Assembly (NCBI RefSeq): GCF_900636765.1
Contig: NZ_LR134313.1
Span: 744,001-808,000 of the forward strand
Length of the DNA stretch: 64,000 nucleotides
Source: Neisseria canis
GTDB taxonomy: Bacteria > Pseudomonadota > Gammaproteobacteria > Burkholderiales > Neisseriaceae
Reading direction: 5' to 3'
The position numbers and the translations under genes are program-made. The notes under the pieces are model-generated. The model was not told where the DNA came from. It worked only from the letters and a program-made list of their open reading frames with translations, and did no database searches. Below, in pieces: positions 21,301 through 28,105 of this stretch. The stretch's first letter is position 1. The number at the start of each line of letters is the position of its first letter.

Positions 21301-24239
21301 CATCCGTTGACGGCACGGCATCCGCCGATAATGTGCGCACTGTTGTCAGCGATAACCAAGTGGAAATCCAACTGGCCGATGCCCCTACATTCAAGGGTAA
21401 GCTCAGCGCCAAAGGTTTGGATGCAGGCGGTGAAAAAATCACCAATGTGGGCGCAGGTGAAAATCCGAATGATGCGGTTAATAAATCGCAGTTGGACGAG
21501 GTGCGCACTTTGGTGGGTGACGGCTGGAATATTTCCGCCAACGGTAAGGCTGAAAGCAAAGTGGTTCCCGGCAACAAAGTTGACCTGAATAACACCGATA
21601 GCAATATTGTGATCAGCAAAACAGCCGACAGCCACAATGTGACTTTTGACTTGGCCGAAAACATCAGCATCGGTAAAGCCAAACCGATCAGCATTAACGG
21701 CAATGCCGGTACAATCGGCGGGTTGACCAACACAACTTTCGATGCTGCCAATCCTGTAACCGGCCAAGCGGCAACCGAAGACCAATTGGCGGCAGTAGCC
21801 AACACACCGCTGATTTTTGCCGGTGATACAGGAGGCCTGTCTGAACGCAAACTGGGCTCTACCGTAACGGTGAAAGGCGGTGTAACCGAGGCCGACAAAC
21901 TCACCGACAATAATATCGGTGTCGTTTCAGACGGCAACGGTACGTTGGAAGTGAAACTGGCGAAAAACATCAAGTTGGGCGCAGACGGCAGCCTGGCCGC
22001 CGGAGATACCGTTGTGAACAATGATGGTGTTTCAGTAGGCAATGATGTTGCTCTGACTGCAGACGGTTTGAAAGCCGGAGATGTGCGTGTGGGCAAAGCA
22101 GGCATTAATGCAGGCAATAAAACGATCAGTAATGTGGCCGATGCCGAAAACGATACTGATGCGGTTAACCTGAAACAGTTGAAAGACCTTGCAGCTGCAT
22201 CCAGCAACAAAGTGGCGGCCGGTAAAAACGTTGAAATTACGCCTGAGAAAAATGCCGATGGCAGCACCACTTACAAAGTGGCCACCAAAGACGAAGTTGA
22301 GTTTACCCGTGCGGCCGTTGGCAGCGGTGAAAACCAAGTGGTGCTTGATGACAATGGCGTGAATGTAGGCGGCAATACCTACATCAGCGCCCGAGGCTTG
22401 GATGCCAATAATCAGAAAGTAAGCAATGTGGCGGCAGGCAATATCAGCCCGACCAGCACCGATGCGGTTAACGGCAGCCAGCTTTTCAATGCCGGTCGAA
22501 AAGTGGCCGATGCGTTGGGCGGCGGTTCGACGGTAGATGCCGACGGCAATGTTACTGCGCCTGCTTATGCTTTAACCGGCGGCAATCCGGCTACCGGTGA
22601 AAGCAAAACCTACAATAACGTGGGTGAGGCTTTGAACGGTTTGGATAAAGCAGTCAACCAGCCGCTGACTTTTGCAGCCGACAGCGGCAGCAATGTCGAG
22701 CGTAAGTTGGGCAGCACGCTCAATGTAAACGGCGACGGCAGCAACATCCGCACCGAAACCACGGCCAACGGTGTAAAAGTGGCATTGAACGACCAAATTT
22801 CGGTGAAACAGGTTCAGGTTGCCAACGGCCCGACCATCAACGGTCAAGGTATTGCGATGAACAATCAGCAAATTACCGGTTTGAAGAGCGGCTTGGACGG
22901 TAAAACCATCGACCAGATCAAAGCAGAGGGCAGCAGCAGCGAGCAATGGAACAACGCCGCTACCGTAGGTGATTTGGCAACGGTGCAAAACAACGTAACC
23001 AATATCACCAATGTTACCAACAACATTCTGGGCACCGACGATGGTAAAGGCAATACCTACACCAACGAAAAAGGCGAGCTGACCGAAGCCGGTAAATTGG
23101 CACTGAAAACTTACGACGTTGCCGGACAAACCGCAACCAACGACAACACTGTGATTTCGGCCATTAAAAATATGAACGAAGGCGGTATCAAATACTTCCA
23201 TACCAACGACGATTCAGGCCAAACCACCGGTGGCACGGTTCAGGATACTGACGACTCGAGCGCATCAGGCAAATTTGCCACTGCGGTAGGTTTCAATGCG
23301 GAGGCCAACTCTGAAAACGCCCTGGCCATCGGTAAAGGCGCCAAAGCGCTGGCCGAAAACGCCTTGGCTATCGGTACGGGCAACATCGTTTCCGGCCGCA
23401 ATTCCGGCGCCATCGGCGACCCGAGCGTTGTCAGCGGCAACAACAGCTATTCGTTGGGTAACAACAATACTGTTGCAACCGACAACACCTTTGTTGTGGG
23501 TAACTCGGTAACGCAAACTGTGGCCAACTCTGTTGTGTTGGGTAACGAATCTGCCGCGGTTGGAGTGCATAAAGCCGAAGCGGGCAGCAGCAACTATACC
23601 TACAAAGGTGAGAACGATGCCAATGTAGCGGGTGTGAAAGACGTTGTCGGCGTAGTGAGTGTGGGTAAAGACGGTCAAACCCGTCAGATCCAAAACGTAG
23701 CGGCCGGTGTGGTTTCCGCAACCAGCACCGATGCCATCAACGGCAGCCAGCTCTACTACACCAACAAAGCCATTGAAGAGGTGAAAGGCGGCGGTGCAGG
23801 TATTGTTCAATACAGCAATCCCGAAACGCCAACCCGGCCGAACGGCGGCACAGCGTCTAACGACGTTACCTTGGTCGGCGCGGATACCAATGCACCGGTT
23901 GTGCTCCACAACGTAGGTGCAGGTTCCGCCCCGACCGACGCGGTGAACGTGAACCAATTATTGGGCGTAGGCAACCATCTGAACCAGAAGATTGACGATG
24001 TGGGCAGACGCGCCAACGCAGGCACTGCATCAGCCATGGCCATGGCCGGCCTGCCGCAGGCTTACCTGCCCGGCAAGAGCATGATGGCGGTATCAGGCAG
24101 CACATACCGAGGCGAAAGCGGCTATGCCATCGGCTACTCCAGCATTTCCGACAACGGCAACTGGATTATCAAAGGCACAGCCGGCGGCAACTCCCGCGGC
24201 CACTTCGGCGCCACAGCCGGCGTAGGCTACCAATGGTAA
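12381..24239 (+). CDS. Giant trimeric autotransporter adhesin (YadA/Hia type)
   Basis: A 3952-residue type Vc secreted adhesin. It opens with an extended signal peptide (ESPR, MNKNYRTIWNDALGAWVAVSE) and a hydrophobic core cleaved near Ala70. Long blocks of left-handed head repeats (AVAIG/SVALG type) span about residues 110-1110 and 1130-1700. Necks with the HIM signature (for example STDGINGSQLY near 285, STDAVNGSQLF near 1117) alternate with stalk segments from about 1740 onward. A last head block near 3640 (NSGAIGDPSVVSG) precedes a final HIM and the membrane anchor, the last 70 residues, ending in Trp as expected for BAM recognition. Three DUS copies lie in frame. The next gene encodes a likely partner lipoprotein. 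The binding target is unknown. Confidence 0.95.
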   Translation: MNKNYRTIWNDALGAWVAVSEIEKAKGKPAGSKVSTVAKTGSSKSLQLKIIISSLIAALGMFSFSSSFAASGPLECRWNGAGTNEGAPSSGAHNILCGSGTAGSQDQSVAIGPNAKANGAQSVALGGDTLAQGHNSVAIGGDDLSKVANRANTSDVAVKYNQLTGDVLYKRYFGTRANAGGVAVGTSAMAGDLSTAFGTRATADGTAALALGVGSSADKENAVAIGAGSTTASDATAPQSVEINNVTFNFSGGQNLTAGDQVSFGSQGFERQLKNVAAGVVSQNSTDGINGSQLYSVAEELTRVRGNVNTLQDEKIHFYSVKDTTSSEQQKAGNYNNDGATGNNALAAGVGASSTALSSVAVGTNVAATADASVAVGSQAAASGGSAVAIGNTAKAVHEQSVAVGENAQASAKWDISIGRQAGYNQTSPVSDGRNIAIGDGALKGAVSPNNNTALGTSAGDSLQGSHNIILGAYANSPTAGQKVTADNTIAIGQRAYANKTSSVAIGNRSQSTGSVASAFGASANASGTNAVAVGFNSTADGTSSVAIGGSNDANKTVASGHYAVALGFKAEAVGASSIAQGRTARAGASNSIAIGDAAQVNTTADSTGAIAVGLNSISDGKAAVAIGNEAGASKNHTVALGVRAQSTVEGAVAVGQNTVASGTNAAAVGALAQATASTSSAFGQNARATGTASTAIGNGSVASGNNAAALGTTAQASNNSATAFGDSAQASGGSSTALGASSHAGGDGAIAAGLSANATGWRSTALGVQSVARSSKAVAIGDSSQATNSNAVAIGTTAVANAKDSIALGTGGVAGGDVGSVAIGNTAQATHSNSIAIGTARATESSAVAIGNESVAAKKDGLAAGYQASVAEASGVAVGSKANSTVAQAVAVGYQSSSMGYQAVAVGSNARTEKGGTVAVGRTTVARGGNSVAIGNEAQTGIDGSTVVADGNAAVAIGSQAKAQKEDSVALGTASTSGGARAIAIGKNAQATGLQSIAIGVGNVVSGENSGAIGDPNTVSGSGSYALGNDNNIEQNNTFVVGNNVTSSQANSVILGNASADKAAVAVSSAEVGGFEYGGFAGLGSPENGVVSVGAAGKERQLIHVAAGEISASSTDAVNGSQLFRALEKTQHHYFSIQNNNEQGTNYSNEGATGINAMAIGKNAVSNVEDGVALGYGAVSSNDQVMNANDNIPDAYIGSVAIGRNAHTSGKSAIAVGLNTEAYGRGAIAIGDYADAKFGQAIALGAGSVSTRAGSIAVGSGSRSTADHSSAFGVASNASVARSVALGSESVADRGALSNVTVSATPSTPNQLYASELASDTQKSAVVATVKGNLAAVSVGSNEKTRQIINVAAGSADSDAVNVAQLKAAVQATQHHDYSVNSVEPRTDTNYNNRGATGINAMAAGVSASAAGNESVSVGYLSQAATNASVAIGKGASTSAGAGNPAVLNPNGVTAVGATDGFNTVAIGTGAVAIGDQSIAIGRNSGTGGLGSKNISIGDAAGQNTQTGENIFIGYQAGKNRTAGAGMNEGTPFVAGNNIGIGSDAGSSGAGEHNSSIGWKAGMQQNGDHNANIVALAGHSQTGNFNYNIGYFAGASTNGDENINIGKEAGSKDSSSEALRNKAISIGSKAGASATNAIAMGSEAKASAEYAVAVGAAAKASGNNASAVGVGANAAGMRSTALGNDAAAQSDQALALGNNSIAANAKDVALGADSVTEAAQGTSSATVNNIAYGNFAGANPAATVSVGSGNLKRTITNVAAGRISEDSTDAVNGSQLYLTQKALGNVGGSIANVLGGNAVMGEDGNIAMSNIGDTNQNTVDAAIRAVNTQANNPLVFGGDSGSNFNRRLGEQVFVKGGAQGQLSDNNIAVVSDGGNTLNVKLAKTLTGLTSAQFTDGSGNQTTVNGNGVTIAPVNGQPVRLSENGLDNGGNKITNVLAGDQDSDAVNVKQLQQALKDLSVSNLSVVEANSPFSYVNGAGEQLIRKVDAQGQVTFVTAEGNRPYTGNDITIAALNPNKPQTTVATKVGNVAAGTKNSDAVNVSQLTPIARALGVNVDAATGAVAAPSFTVKQANGTPYAPASTVQEALDNVGKEIQKPITFAGNSGQTEKRLGDTLNIQGGLGDTAAASTQNIRTKVDNGVMQIELAERPQFGNLTLNADGSGKIAGLSEGAVNNNSREAVNGSQLYEVGKGVESIVGGSTVYNPDNGTFTNNDIGGTGQNNIDAAIRAINTSVGAAWNLSAEGANSSKVASGNTVDLSSNDNNIVISKTATSDNVTFDLAKNLTGLTSAQFTDGSGNHTTINGEGMTVQPVDGSDAVKLTTAGLNNGGKKVTNIAKGNVSDSSKDAVNGSQLYGTANSIAQTLGGDAAVGADGNVTMSDIGGTGQNTVNEAIQHVAQGFKLNTSNDGGGEVSNNKEAVVKAGETVTVDAGSNIKLTQTGKTVSVATKADVNFNSVVAGKGVNAVTLDRDGVKVNGKTYVSDAGLNANNKVINNVAAGKQAEDAVNVSQLNPIAQALGVPVNPNTGTVAAPSWVVTKADGSKYDGASTVQDALNNIGTEIQKPINFAGNSGNTAKRLGETFTVKGGLGAAAKASDKNIRTEVGNNGEMLIELAESPTFGNVVVNAEGSGRIAGVTAGQDDQDAVNMAQLKGVNKNVEGNMQALGGKYDPDTNTYTPPSFATKSADGQAKQSVNTVQDALSNLNDEIVKPITFSADDGQNSTRVLGSTMAIKAGNFKGAASADNLITSNDGNGTIMIKLADAPTFKGKVSAVGLDAGNQKITGVAEGEQDRDAVNMAQLKKAMEDIIVENQTLVEANSPFSYVNGAGEQLIRKVDQDGNVSFVKAKDNIEYKGKDIFISALNAVDPQTATPTRVTNLAKGTANTDAVAVSQLRDTIRALGGQFNEADGSIADPVYEIQRADGTTLERVGNVKDALTKLNSVMQDPITITGNSNQGTSARDKGSDQKLGSLLAIKGASVDGTASADNVRTVVSDNQVEIQLADAPTFKGKLSAKGLDAGGEKITNVGAGENPNDAVNKSQLDEVRTLVGDGWNISANGKAESKVVPGNKVDLNNTDSNIVISKTADSHNVTFDLAENISIGKAKPISINGNAGTIGGLTNTTFDAANPVTGQAATEDQLAAVANTPLIFAGDTGGLSERKLGSTVTVKGGVTEADKLTDNNIGVVSDGNGTLEVKLAKNIKLGADGSLAAGDTVVNNDGVSVGNDVALTADGLKAGDVRVGKAGINAGNKTISNVADAENDTDAVNLKQLKDLAAASSNKVAAGKNVEITPEKNADGSTTYKVATKDEVEFTRAAVGSGENQVVLDDNGVNVGGNTYISARGLDANNQKVSNVAAGNISPTSTDAVNGSQLFNAGRKVADALGGGSTVDADGNVTAPAYALTGGNPATGESKTYNNVGEALNGLDKAVNQPLTFAADSGSNVERKLGSTLNVNGDGSNIRTETTANGVKVALNDQISVKQVQVANGPTINGQGIAMNNQQITGLKSGLDGKTIDQIKAEGSSSEQWNNAATVGDLATVQNNVTNITNVTNNILGTDDGKGNTYTNEKGELTEAGKLALKTYDVAGQTATNDNTVISAIKNMNEGGIKYFHTNDDSGQTTGGTVQDTDDSSASGKFATAVGFNAEANSENALAIGKGAKALAENALAIGTGNIVSGRNSGAIGDPSVVSGNNSYSLGNNNTVATDNTFVVGNSVTQTVANSVVLGNESAAVGVHKAEAGSSNYTYKGENDANVAGVKDVVGVVSVGKDGQTRQIQNVAAGVVSATSTDAINGSQLYYTNKAIEEVKGGGAGIVQYSNPETPTRPNGGTASNDVTLVGADTNAPVVLHNVGAGSAPTDAVNVNQLLGVGNHLNQKIDDVGRRANAGTASAMAMAGLPQAYLPGKSMMAVSGSTYRGESGYAIGYSSISDNGNWIIKGTAGGNSRGHFGATAGVGYQW

Positions 24240-24257
24240 GGTTCAACCCGTAAACAC

Positions 24258-24290
24258 TTTTCAGACAGGCATTCTATGCCTGTCTGAAAA
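24258..24290. terminator. Inverted DUS pair between adhesin and TpgA-like gene
   Basis: Facing DUS copies form a stem with a 5-base loop, followed by seven As on the + strand (Ts on the other). It lies between two genes expected to be cotranscribed, so it may only attenuate. AAGGA for the next gene begins directly after it. Confidence 0.6.
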
Positions 24291-24302
24291 AAAGGATTAA
24301 AA

Positions 24303-25133
24303 ATGAAACACAAACAAATCATTAAAGCGGGCGTAAGCCTGATGCTGGCCGCCGTGTTGTCGGCTTGTGCAACCAAAAGCGACGTGAAATCCGACGGCAC
24401 CACCGACAACCCCGTATTTCCCGATGTGAAACGCGTATCCCCTTCGTTCGACCATAACCGCGGCACATTCCCGACCGCCGACGAATTGGCGCAGATTAAA
24501 TCGGGCATGACCAAAGATCAGTTTTACAAACTTCTGGGCCGCCCGCATTTCAACGAAGGCATGTTCCATGTGCGCGAGTGGGATTACCTGTTTCATTTCC
24601 ACACGCCGGGGCAAGGCACGGATAACGTAACCACTTGTCAATTCAAGATTATTTACGACATCAAAAAATATGCCCGCAGCTTCCACTGGAAAGCCGTCGA
24701 TCCGGAAAACGCCGTGTGCCCGCCGATGAAGCCTTCTGAAGGCGCACACCGTTACACCATCGGCGCCGATGCCTTGTTCGGTTTCGACAAAAGCGGCATG
24801 GGCGACATCAATCAAGCCGGCAAAGAAAAGCTGGATGAATTTGCTGCCAAAGTGAAAACGTTCGACCGCCTTACCGCCATCCGCATTACCGGCCATACCG
24901 ACCGTTTGGGCGACGATGCCTATAATCAACGCTTGTCGCAAGCGCGTGCCGAAACCGTGCGCCGTTATCTGATTAACCGAGGCGTACCCGCCGGCGTGAT
25001 GAGCGCCGTGGGCATGGGTGAGAGCCTGCCGGTGCAGGAGTGCACCGGCAGCCTGCCGCGCAGCGAGCTGATTGAATGCCTGAAACCCAACCGCCGTGTG
25101 GAAATCGAAGTGGAAGGCTCCGGTAAGCTGTAA
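24303..25133 (+). CDS. tpgA: TpgA-like lipoprotein: BamE/SmpA-like plus OmpA peptidoglycan-binding domains
   Basis: A 276-residue lipoprotein (lipobox LSAC, Cys22). Residues 55-130 are a BamE/SmpA-like fold (DELAQIKSGMTKDQFYKLLGRPH). Residues 155-270 are an OmpA C-terminal domain with the peptidoglycan-binding pattern ITGHTDRLGDDAYNQRLSQARA and a final NRRVEIEV. This architecture, directly after a trimeric autotransporter, is that of TpgA, which in Acinetobacter Tol 5 binds the AtaA adhesin and tethers it to peptidoglycan. By analogy it should support outer-membrane assembly of the giant fibre encoded 63 bp upstream. Symbol given by analogy, not by identity. Confidence 0.8.
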   Translation: MKHKQIIKAGVSLMLAAVLSACATKSDVKSDGTTDNPVFPDVKRVSPSFDHNRGTFPTADELAQIKSGMTKDQFYKLLGRPHFNEGMFHVREWDYLFHFHTPGQGTDNVTTCQFKIIYDIKKYARSFHWKAVDPENAVCPPMKPSEGAHRYTIGADALFGFDKSGMGDINQAGKEKLDEFAAKVKTFDRLTAIRITGHTDRLGDDAYNQRLSQARAETVRRYLINRGVPAGVMSAVGMGESLPVQECTGSLPRSELIECLKPNRRVEIEVEGSGKL

Positions 25134-25150
25134 TTAAGCCCGTAATCAAG

Positions 25151-25182
25151 AATGCCTGTCTGAAAAATTTCAGACAGGCATT
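25151..25182. terminator. Inverted DUS pair after the TpgA-like gene
   Basis: Forward and reverse DUS copies pair with a 4- to 5-base loop and are followed by a T-containing stretch. This closes the adhesin-lipoprotein unit. Confidence 0.75.
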
Positions 25183-25234
25183 CTCTATTGGTTCATCCCA
25201 AATGGTAAGGATTTTTCAATTGCCCGTCGGGATA

Positions 25235-25243
25235 TGTTAAAAT
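25235..25243 (+). promoter_or_regulatory. Extended -10 promoter candidate for mgtE
   Basis: TGTTAAAAT at 25235-25243 is an extended -10 element; TTTCAA lies about 18 bp upstream as a poor -35. It leaves a leader of about 140 bases before mgtE containing a GC-rich inverted segment (GCCCG...CGGGC near 25352-25380). Such leaders of Mg transport genes can be regulatory, but I see no recognised riboswitch consensus. Confidence 0.35.
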
Positions 25244-25389
25244 ACGCTCCGTTTCCGACTCAAAGCCCTGTCTGAAACGGCAGGCAAATATCATGGACAG
25301 TCCCGGTTCATCTTATCTAAACCGCACAATCAAAAAAACATAATCATCCTGCCCGGAACGCTGCCGCGCCCCAGGCGGGCGGAGCAGTT

Positions 25390-26829
25390 ATGAGCACAGA
25401 ACCCCAAATCACAGAAACCGTTGAAGAGCGTGAGCACCAGCCGCTGAATATCGGCCGCATTCACGACCTGGCCGAGGCATTGCTGCCGGTATACAGCCAG
25501 ATTGACCAGCACACCTCCATTTCCGACCCCGAATTAAACCAGAAGCTCATCGAATTGATGGGTATCCTGCGCGACCTGCACCCGGCCGACGTGGCAAACG
25601 TGCTCGAATCGCTGCCGCAAAAAGAGCGGGTGATTGTGTGGAAGCTGGCCGAGCCGGAAGACGACGGCGACGTGTTGCTCGAAGTATCCGACGCCGTGCG
25701 CGAAACCCTTATCGACGCTATGGATAAGGACGAGCTTCTGGCCGCGGTGGAAGACTTGGATGCCGACGATTTGGCCGAGCTGGCCGAAGATTTGCCGCAG
25801 CATGTGGTGGCCGAAGCGCTGCAAACCCGCGACGAAGAAGAGCGGGCGCAGGTGCAGGCGGCGTTGTCGTATGAAGACGACCAAGTCGGCGCGATCATGG
25901 ATTTTGAGCTGGTGAGCGTGCGCGCCGACGTGGCTTGCGAAGTGGTGCTGCGCTATTTGCGCCGGTTTGAGAAACTGCCCGACCATACCGACAAAATATT
26001 CGTGGTGGATGAGGAAGATGTGTTAATCGGCGTGTTGCCCATCCGCAAGCTGCTGGTTTCCGACCCGGAAGAAACGGTGGAAAACGTGATGGCCAAAGAT
26101 GTGGTTCGCTTCCGCCCGACCGACGACGTGGAAGAAGCCGCTCAGGCATTTGAGCGTTACGACTTGGTAACCGCGCCCGTGATTGACGAAAACAAAAAGC
26201 TGATCGGCCGTATCACCATCGACGATATGGTGGATGTGATCCGCGAAGAATCCGAAGCCGATATGTTGAACATGGCCGGTTTGCAGGAGGAAGAAGACCT
26301 GTTCGCACCGGTGTGGGATTCGGTGAAGAACCGCTGGGTTTGGCTGGCGGTCAACTTGTGTACCGCCTTTGTGGCCAGCCGCGTGATCGGCGCGTTTGAA
26401 GGTTCGATTGCGCAAATTGTGGCGCTGGCGGCGCTGATGCCGATTGTGGCCGGTATCGGCGGCAATTCGGGCAACCAAACCATCACCATGATTGTGCGCG
26501 CGATGGCGATGGGGCAGATTACCGGCCAGCAGGCGGGGCGGCTGTTAAACAAAGAAATCGGCGTGGCGCTGGTAAACGGTTTGATTTGGGGCGGCGTGAT
26601 GGGCGTGGTGTCGTGGCTGCTCTACCAAAGCCCCGGTATCGGGCTGGTGATGGTGGCGGCGATGACGCTGAACCTGCTTCTGGCCGCCGCCGTGGGCGTG
26701 ATGATTCCCGTGTTGCTCGACAAAGCCGGCCGCGATCCCGCGCTGGGCAGCTCGGTGCTGATTACCGCGGTAACCGATTCAGGCGGTTTCCTTATTTTTT
26801 TGGGGTTGGCCACGATTTTCCTGTTGTAG
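25390..26829 (+). CDS. mgtE: Magnesium transporter MgtE
   Basis: A 479-residue Mg2+ channel. The N-terminal domain (about residues 40-140, a run of acidic helices such as DADDLAELAEDLP) and paired CBS domains (about 145-270, with VVDEEDVLIGVLPIRKLL and APVIDENKKLIGRITIDDM) form the cytosolic Mg2+ sensor. The C-terminal membrane part has five helices with the pore signature PIVAGIGGNSGNQTITMIVR. Magnesium bound between the sensor domains closes the pore in known homologues. Length and order are typical. Confidence 0.94.
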   Translation: MSTEPQITETVEEREHQPLNIGRIHDLAEALLPVYSQIDQHTSISDPELNQKLIELMGILRDLHPADVANVLESLPQKERVIVWKLAEPEDDGDVLLEVSDAVRETLIDAMDKDELLAAVEDLDADDLAELAEDLPQHVVAEALQTRDEEERAQVQAALSYEDDQVGAIMDFELVSVRADVACEVVLRYLRRFEKLPDHTDKIFVVDEEDVLIGVLPIRKLLVSDPEETVENVMAKDVVRFRPTDDVEEAAQAFERYDLVTAPVIDENKKLIGRITIDDMVDVIREESEADMLNMAGLQEEEDLFAPVWDSVKNRWVWLAVNLCTAFVASRVIGAFEGSIAQIVALAALMPIVAGIGGNSGNQTITMIVRAMAMGQITGQQAGRLLNKEIGVALVNGLIWGGVMGVVSWLLYQSPGIGLVMVAAMTLNLLLAAAVGVMIPVLLDKAGRDPALGSSVLITAVTDSGGFLIFLGLATIFLL

Positions 26830-26888
26830 CCTGACCATATGCTTTCGGAATGCCCGGGTGCGCACCGGGCATCTTTTCATTTTAATAC

Positions 26889-27024
26889 AGCAAGTAAACT
26901 TAAAAATCAGCCTATCCGTCATGCTCGGGCTTGCCCCGGGTATCTTGGGTTTCGGTAACTTTAAGAGATGCCCGGGGCAAGCCCGAGCATGATGAACCAT
27001 GACAAAAATCAAGTTTATTTGCAA
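26889..27024. repeat. Palindromic MITE-like element, copy A
   Basis: A long hairpin core (26918-26993) has arms reading CATGCTCGGGCTTGCCCC and the complement. It is enclosed by outer inverted arms GCAAGTAAACTT and AAGTTTATTTGC. The same core, with TACTCGGGCTTGACCCGAGTA arms, recurs near 29.8, 34.6 and 52.4 kb. No coding capacity. It lies between mgtE and prmC. Confidence 0.75.
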
Positions 27025-27044
27025 TATGCCTGTCTGAAAACGCC

Positions 27045-27857
27045 ATGAACATCAAAACATTTCTCGAAAACACCGCATTGCCTAAACTAGAAGCGCGTAT
27101 GCTGGTGCAGGAAATTACCGGCTATACCCGCGCCCAGTTGATTACCCGCGACGAAGCATGCCTGTCTGAAAGCCAAAGCAGCCGGCTGCGCGGGCTTGAG
27201 GCGCGGCGTTTGGCGGGCGAGCCGATGGCCTACATTCTGGGCTGGCGCGAGTTTTACGGCCGCCGCTTCAAAGTTACCCCGGCCACCCTGATTCCGCGGC
27301 CGGAAACCGAACATCTGGTTGAAGCCGCGTCGGCCAAATTGCCGCAGGGCGGGGCGGTTTGGGATTTGGGCACGGGCAGCGGCGCGATTGCGGTAACGGT
27401 TGCGTTGGAGCGCCCCGACGCACAGGTATGCGCCAGCGACATCAGCCGCGAAGCCCTTGCCGTGGCTCAGGAAAACGCCCGATTGTTGGGCGCTCAAGTG
27501 GCTTTTGGCTGCGGCTCGTGGTTTGAAGCGCAATGCCTGTCTGAAAAGATAGGGTTTGACCTTATTGTGTCCAATCCGCCTTATATCGAAGCGGGCGATG
27601 CGCATCTGGGCGAAGGCGATTTGCGTTTCGAGCCTCAAACCGCGCTCACCGATTTTTCTGACGGGTTGTCCTGCATCCGCATTTTGGCCGAAGGCGCCGG
27701 CGCCCGTTTGAAGCCGCAAGGCTGGCTGATGGTGGAACACGGCTATGACCAGGGCGCTGCCGCCCGCCGCATTTTTGAGCAAAACGGTCTTGCCCAAGTA
27801 CACACTTTGCAGGATTTGGCCGGGCTCGACCGCATCACGTTAGGGAGAAAAGCATAA
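27045..27857 (+). CDS. prmC: Peptide chain release factor N5-glutamine methyltransferase PrmC
   Basis: A 270-residue SAM enzyme that methylates the Gln of the GGQ motif in RF1 and RF2. It shows the N-terminal helical domain, the SAM motif VWDLGTGSGAIAVTVAL and the diagnostic SNPPYI motif that binds the target glutamine. Two in-frame DUS copies (near 27160 and 27534) are both read as CLSE. A third DUS (27027-27038) occupies the ribosome-binding region, so initiation may be weak. Family is certain. Confidence 0.93.
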   Translation: MNIKTFLENTALPKLEARMLVQEITGYTRAQLITRDEACLSESQSSRLRGLEARRLAGEPMAYILGWREFYGRRFKVTPATLIPRPETEHLVEAASAKLPQGGAVWDLGTGSGAIAVTVALERPDAQVCASDISREALAVAQENARLLGAQVAFGCGSWFEAQCLSEKIGFDLIVSNPPYIEAGDAHLGEGDLRFEPQTALTDFSDGLSCIRILAEGAGARLKPQGWLMVEHGYDQGAAARRIFEQNGLAQVHTLQDLAGLDRITLGRKA

Positions 27858-27888
27858 GGAATGTGCGGATATTGCACGTTCACCCGAA

Positions 27889-27918
27889 ATGCCTGTCTGA
27901 AAGCTTTCAGACAGGCAT
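27889..27918. terminator. Inverted DUS pair after prmC
   Basis: A tight 14-bp stem made of two facing DUS copies, followed by TTT. It lies 31 bases after the prmC stop codon. Confidence 0.78.
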
Positions 27919-28012
27919 TTGTATTCTGTATCGGATTCCCATCAATACAATATTGTTTTCCCATTTTGAGAAAAGATATTGTTTAAATTTGTCAACACTA
28001 AACAAATTGGCA

Positions 28013-28021
28013 TGTTATACT
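28013..28021 (+). promoter_or_regulatory. Extended -10 promoter of the lactate permease gene
   Basis: TGTTATACT at 28013-28021 is a good extended -10 element, leaving a leader of about 78 bases before the ATG. The upstream region is AT-rich; no convincing -35 occurs at the normal spacing, as is common for extended -10 promoters. Confidence 0.5.
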
Positions 28022-28105
28022 CGCGCGTTGTAATTATGTGTAGTTTATAAGCACCGCAAAAATAAAGATTTCCCACCTCAAAATCTTAGAATAAGGACTC
28101 TTCAT

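Noticed and set aside
12381..24239. Many long antisense frames inside the adhesin gene (for example 19434-20360 and 21233-22270, minus strand)
   Set aside because: They mirror the repetitive, stop-poor coding sequence of the adhesin, have no ribosome sites and show no recognisable domains.
25244..25389. Mg2+ riboswitch in the mgtE leader
   Set aside because: The leader has a GC-rich inverted segment but no consensus of the ykoK or mgtA riboswitches that I could recognise.
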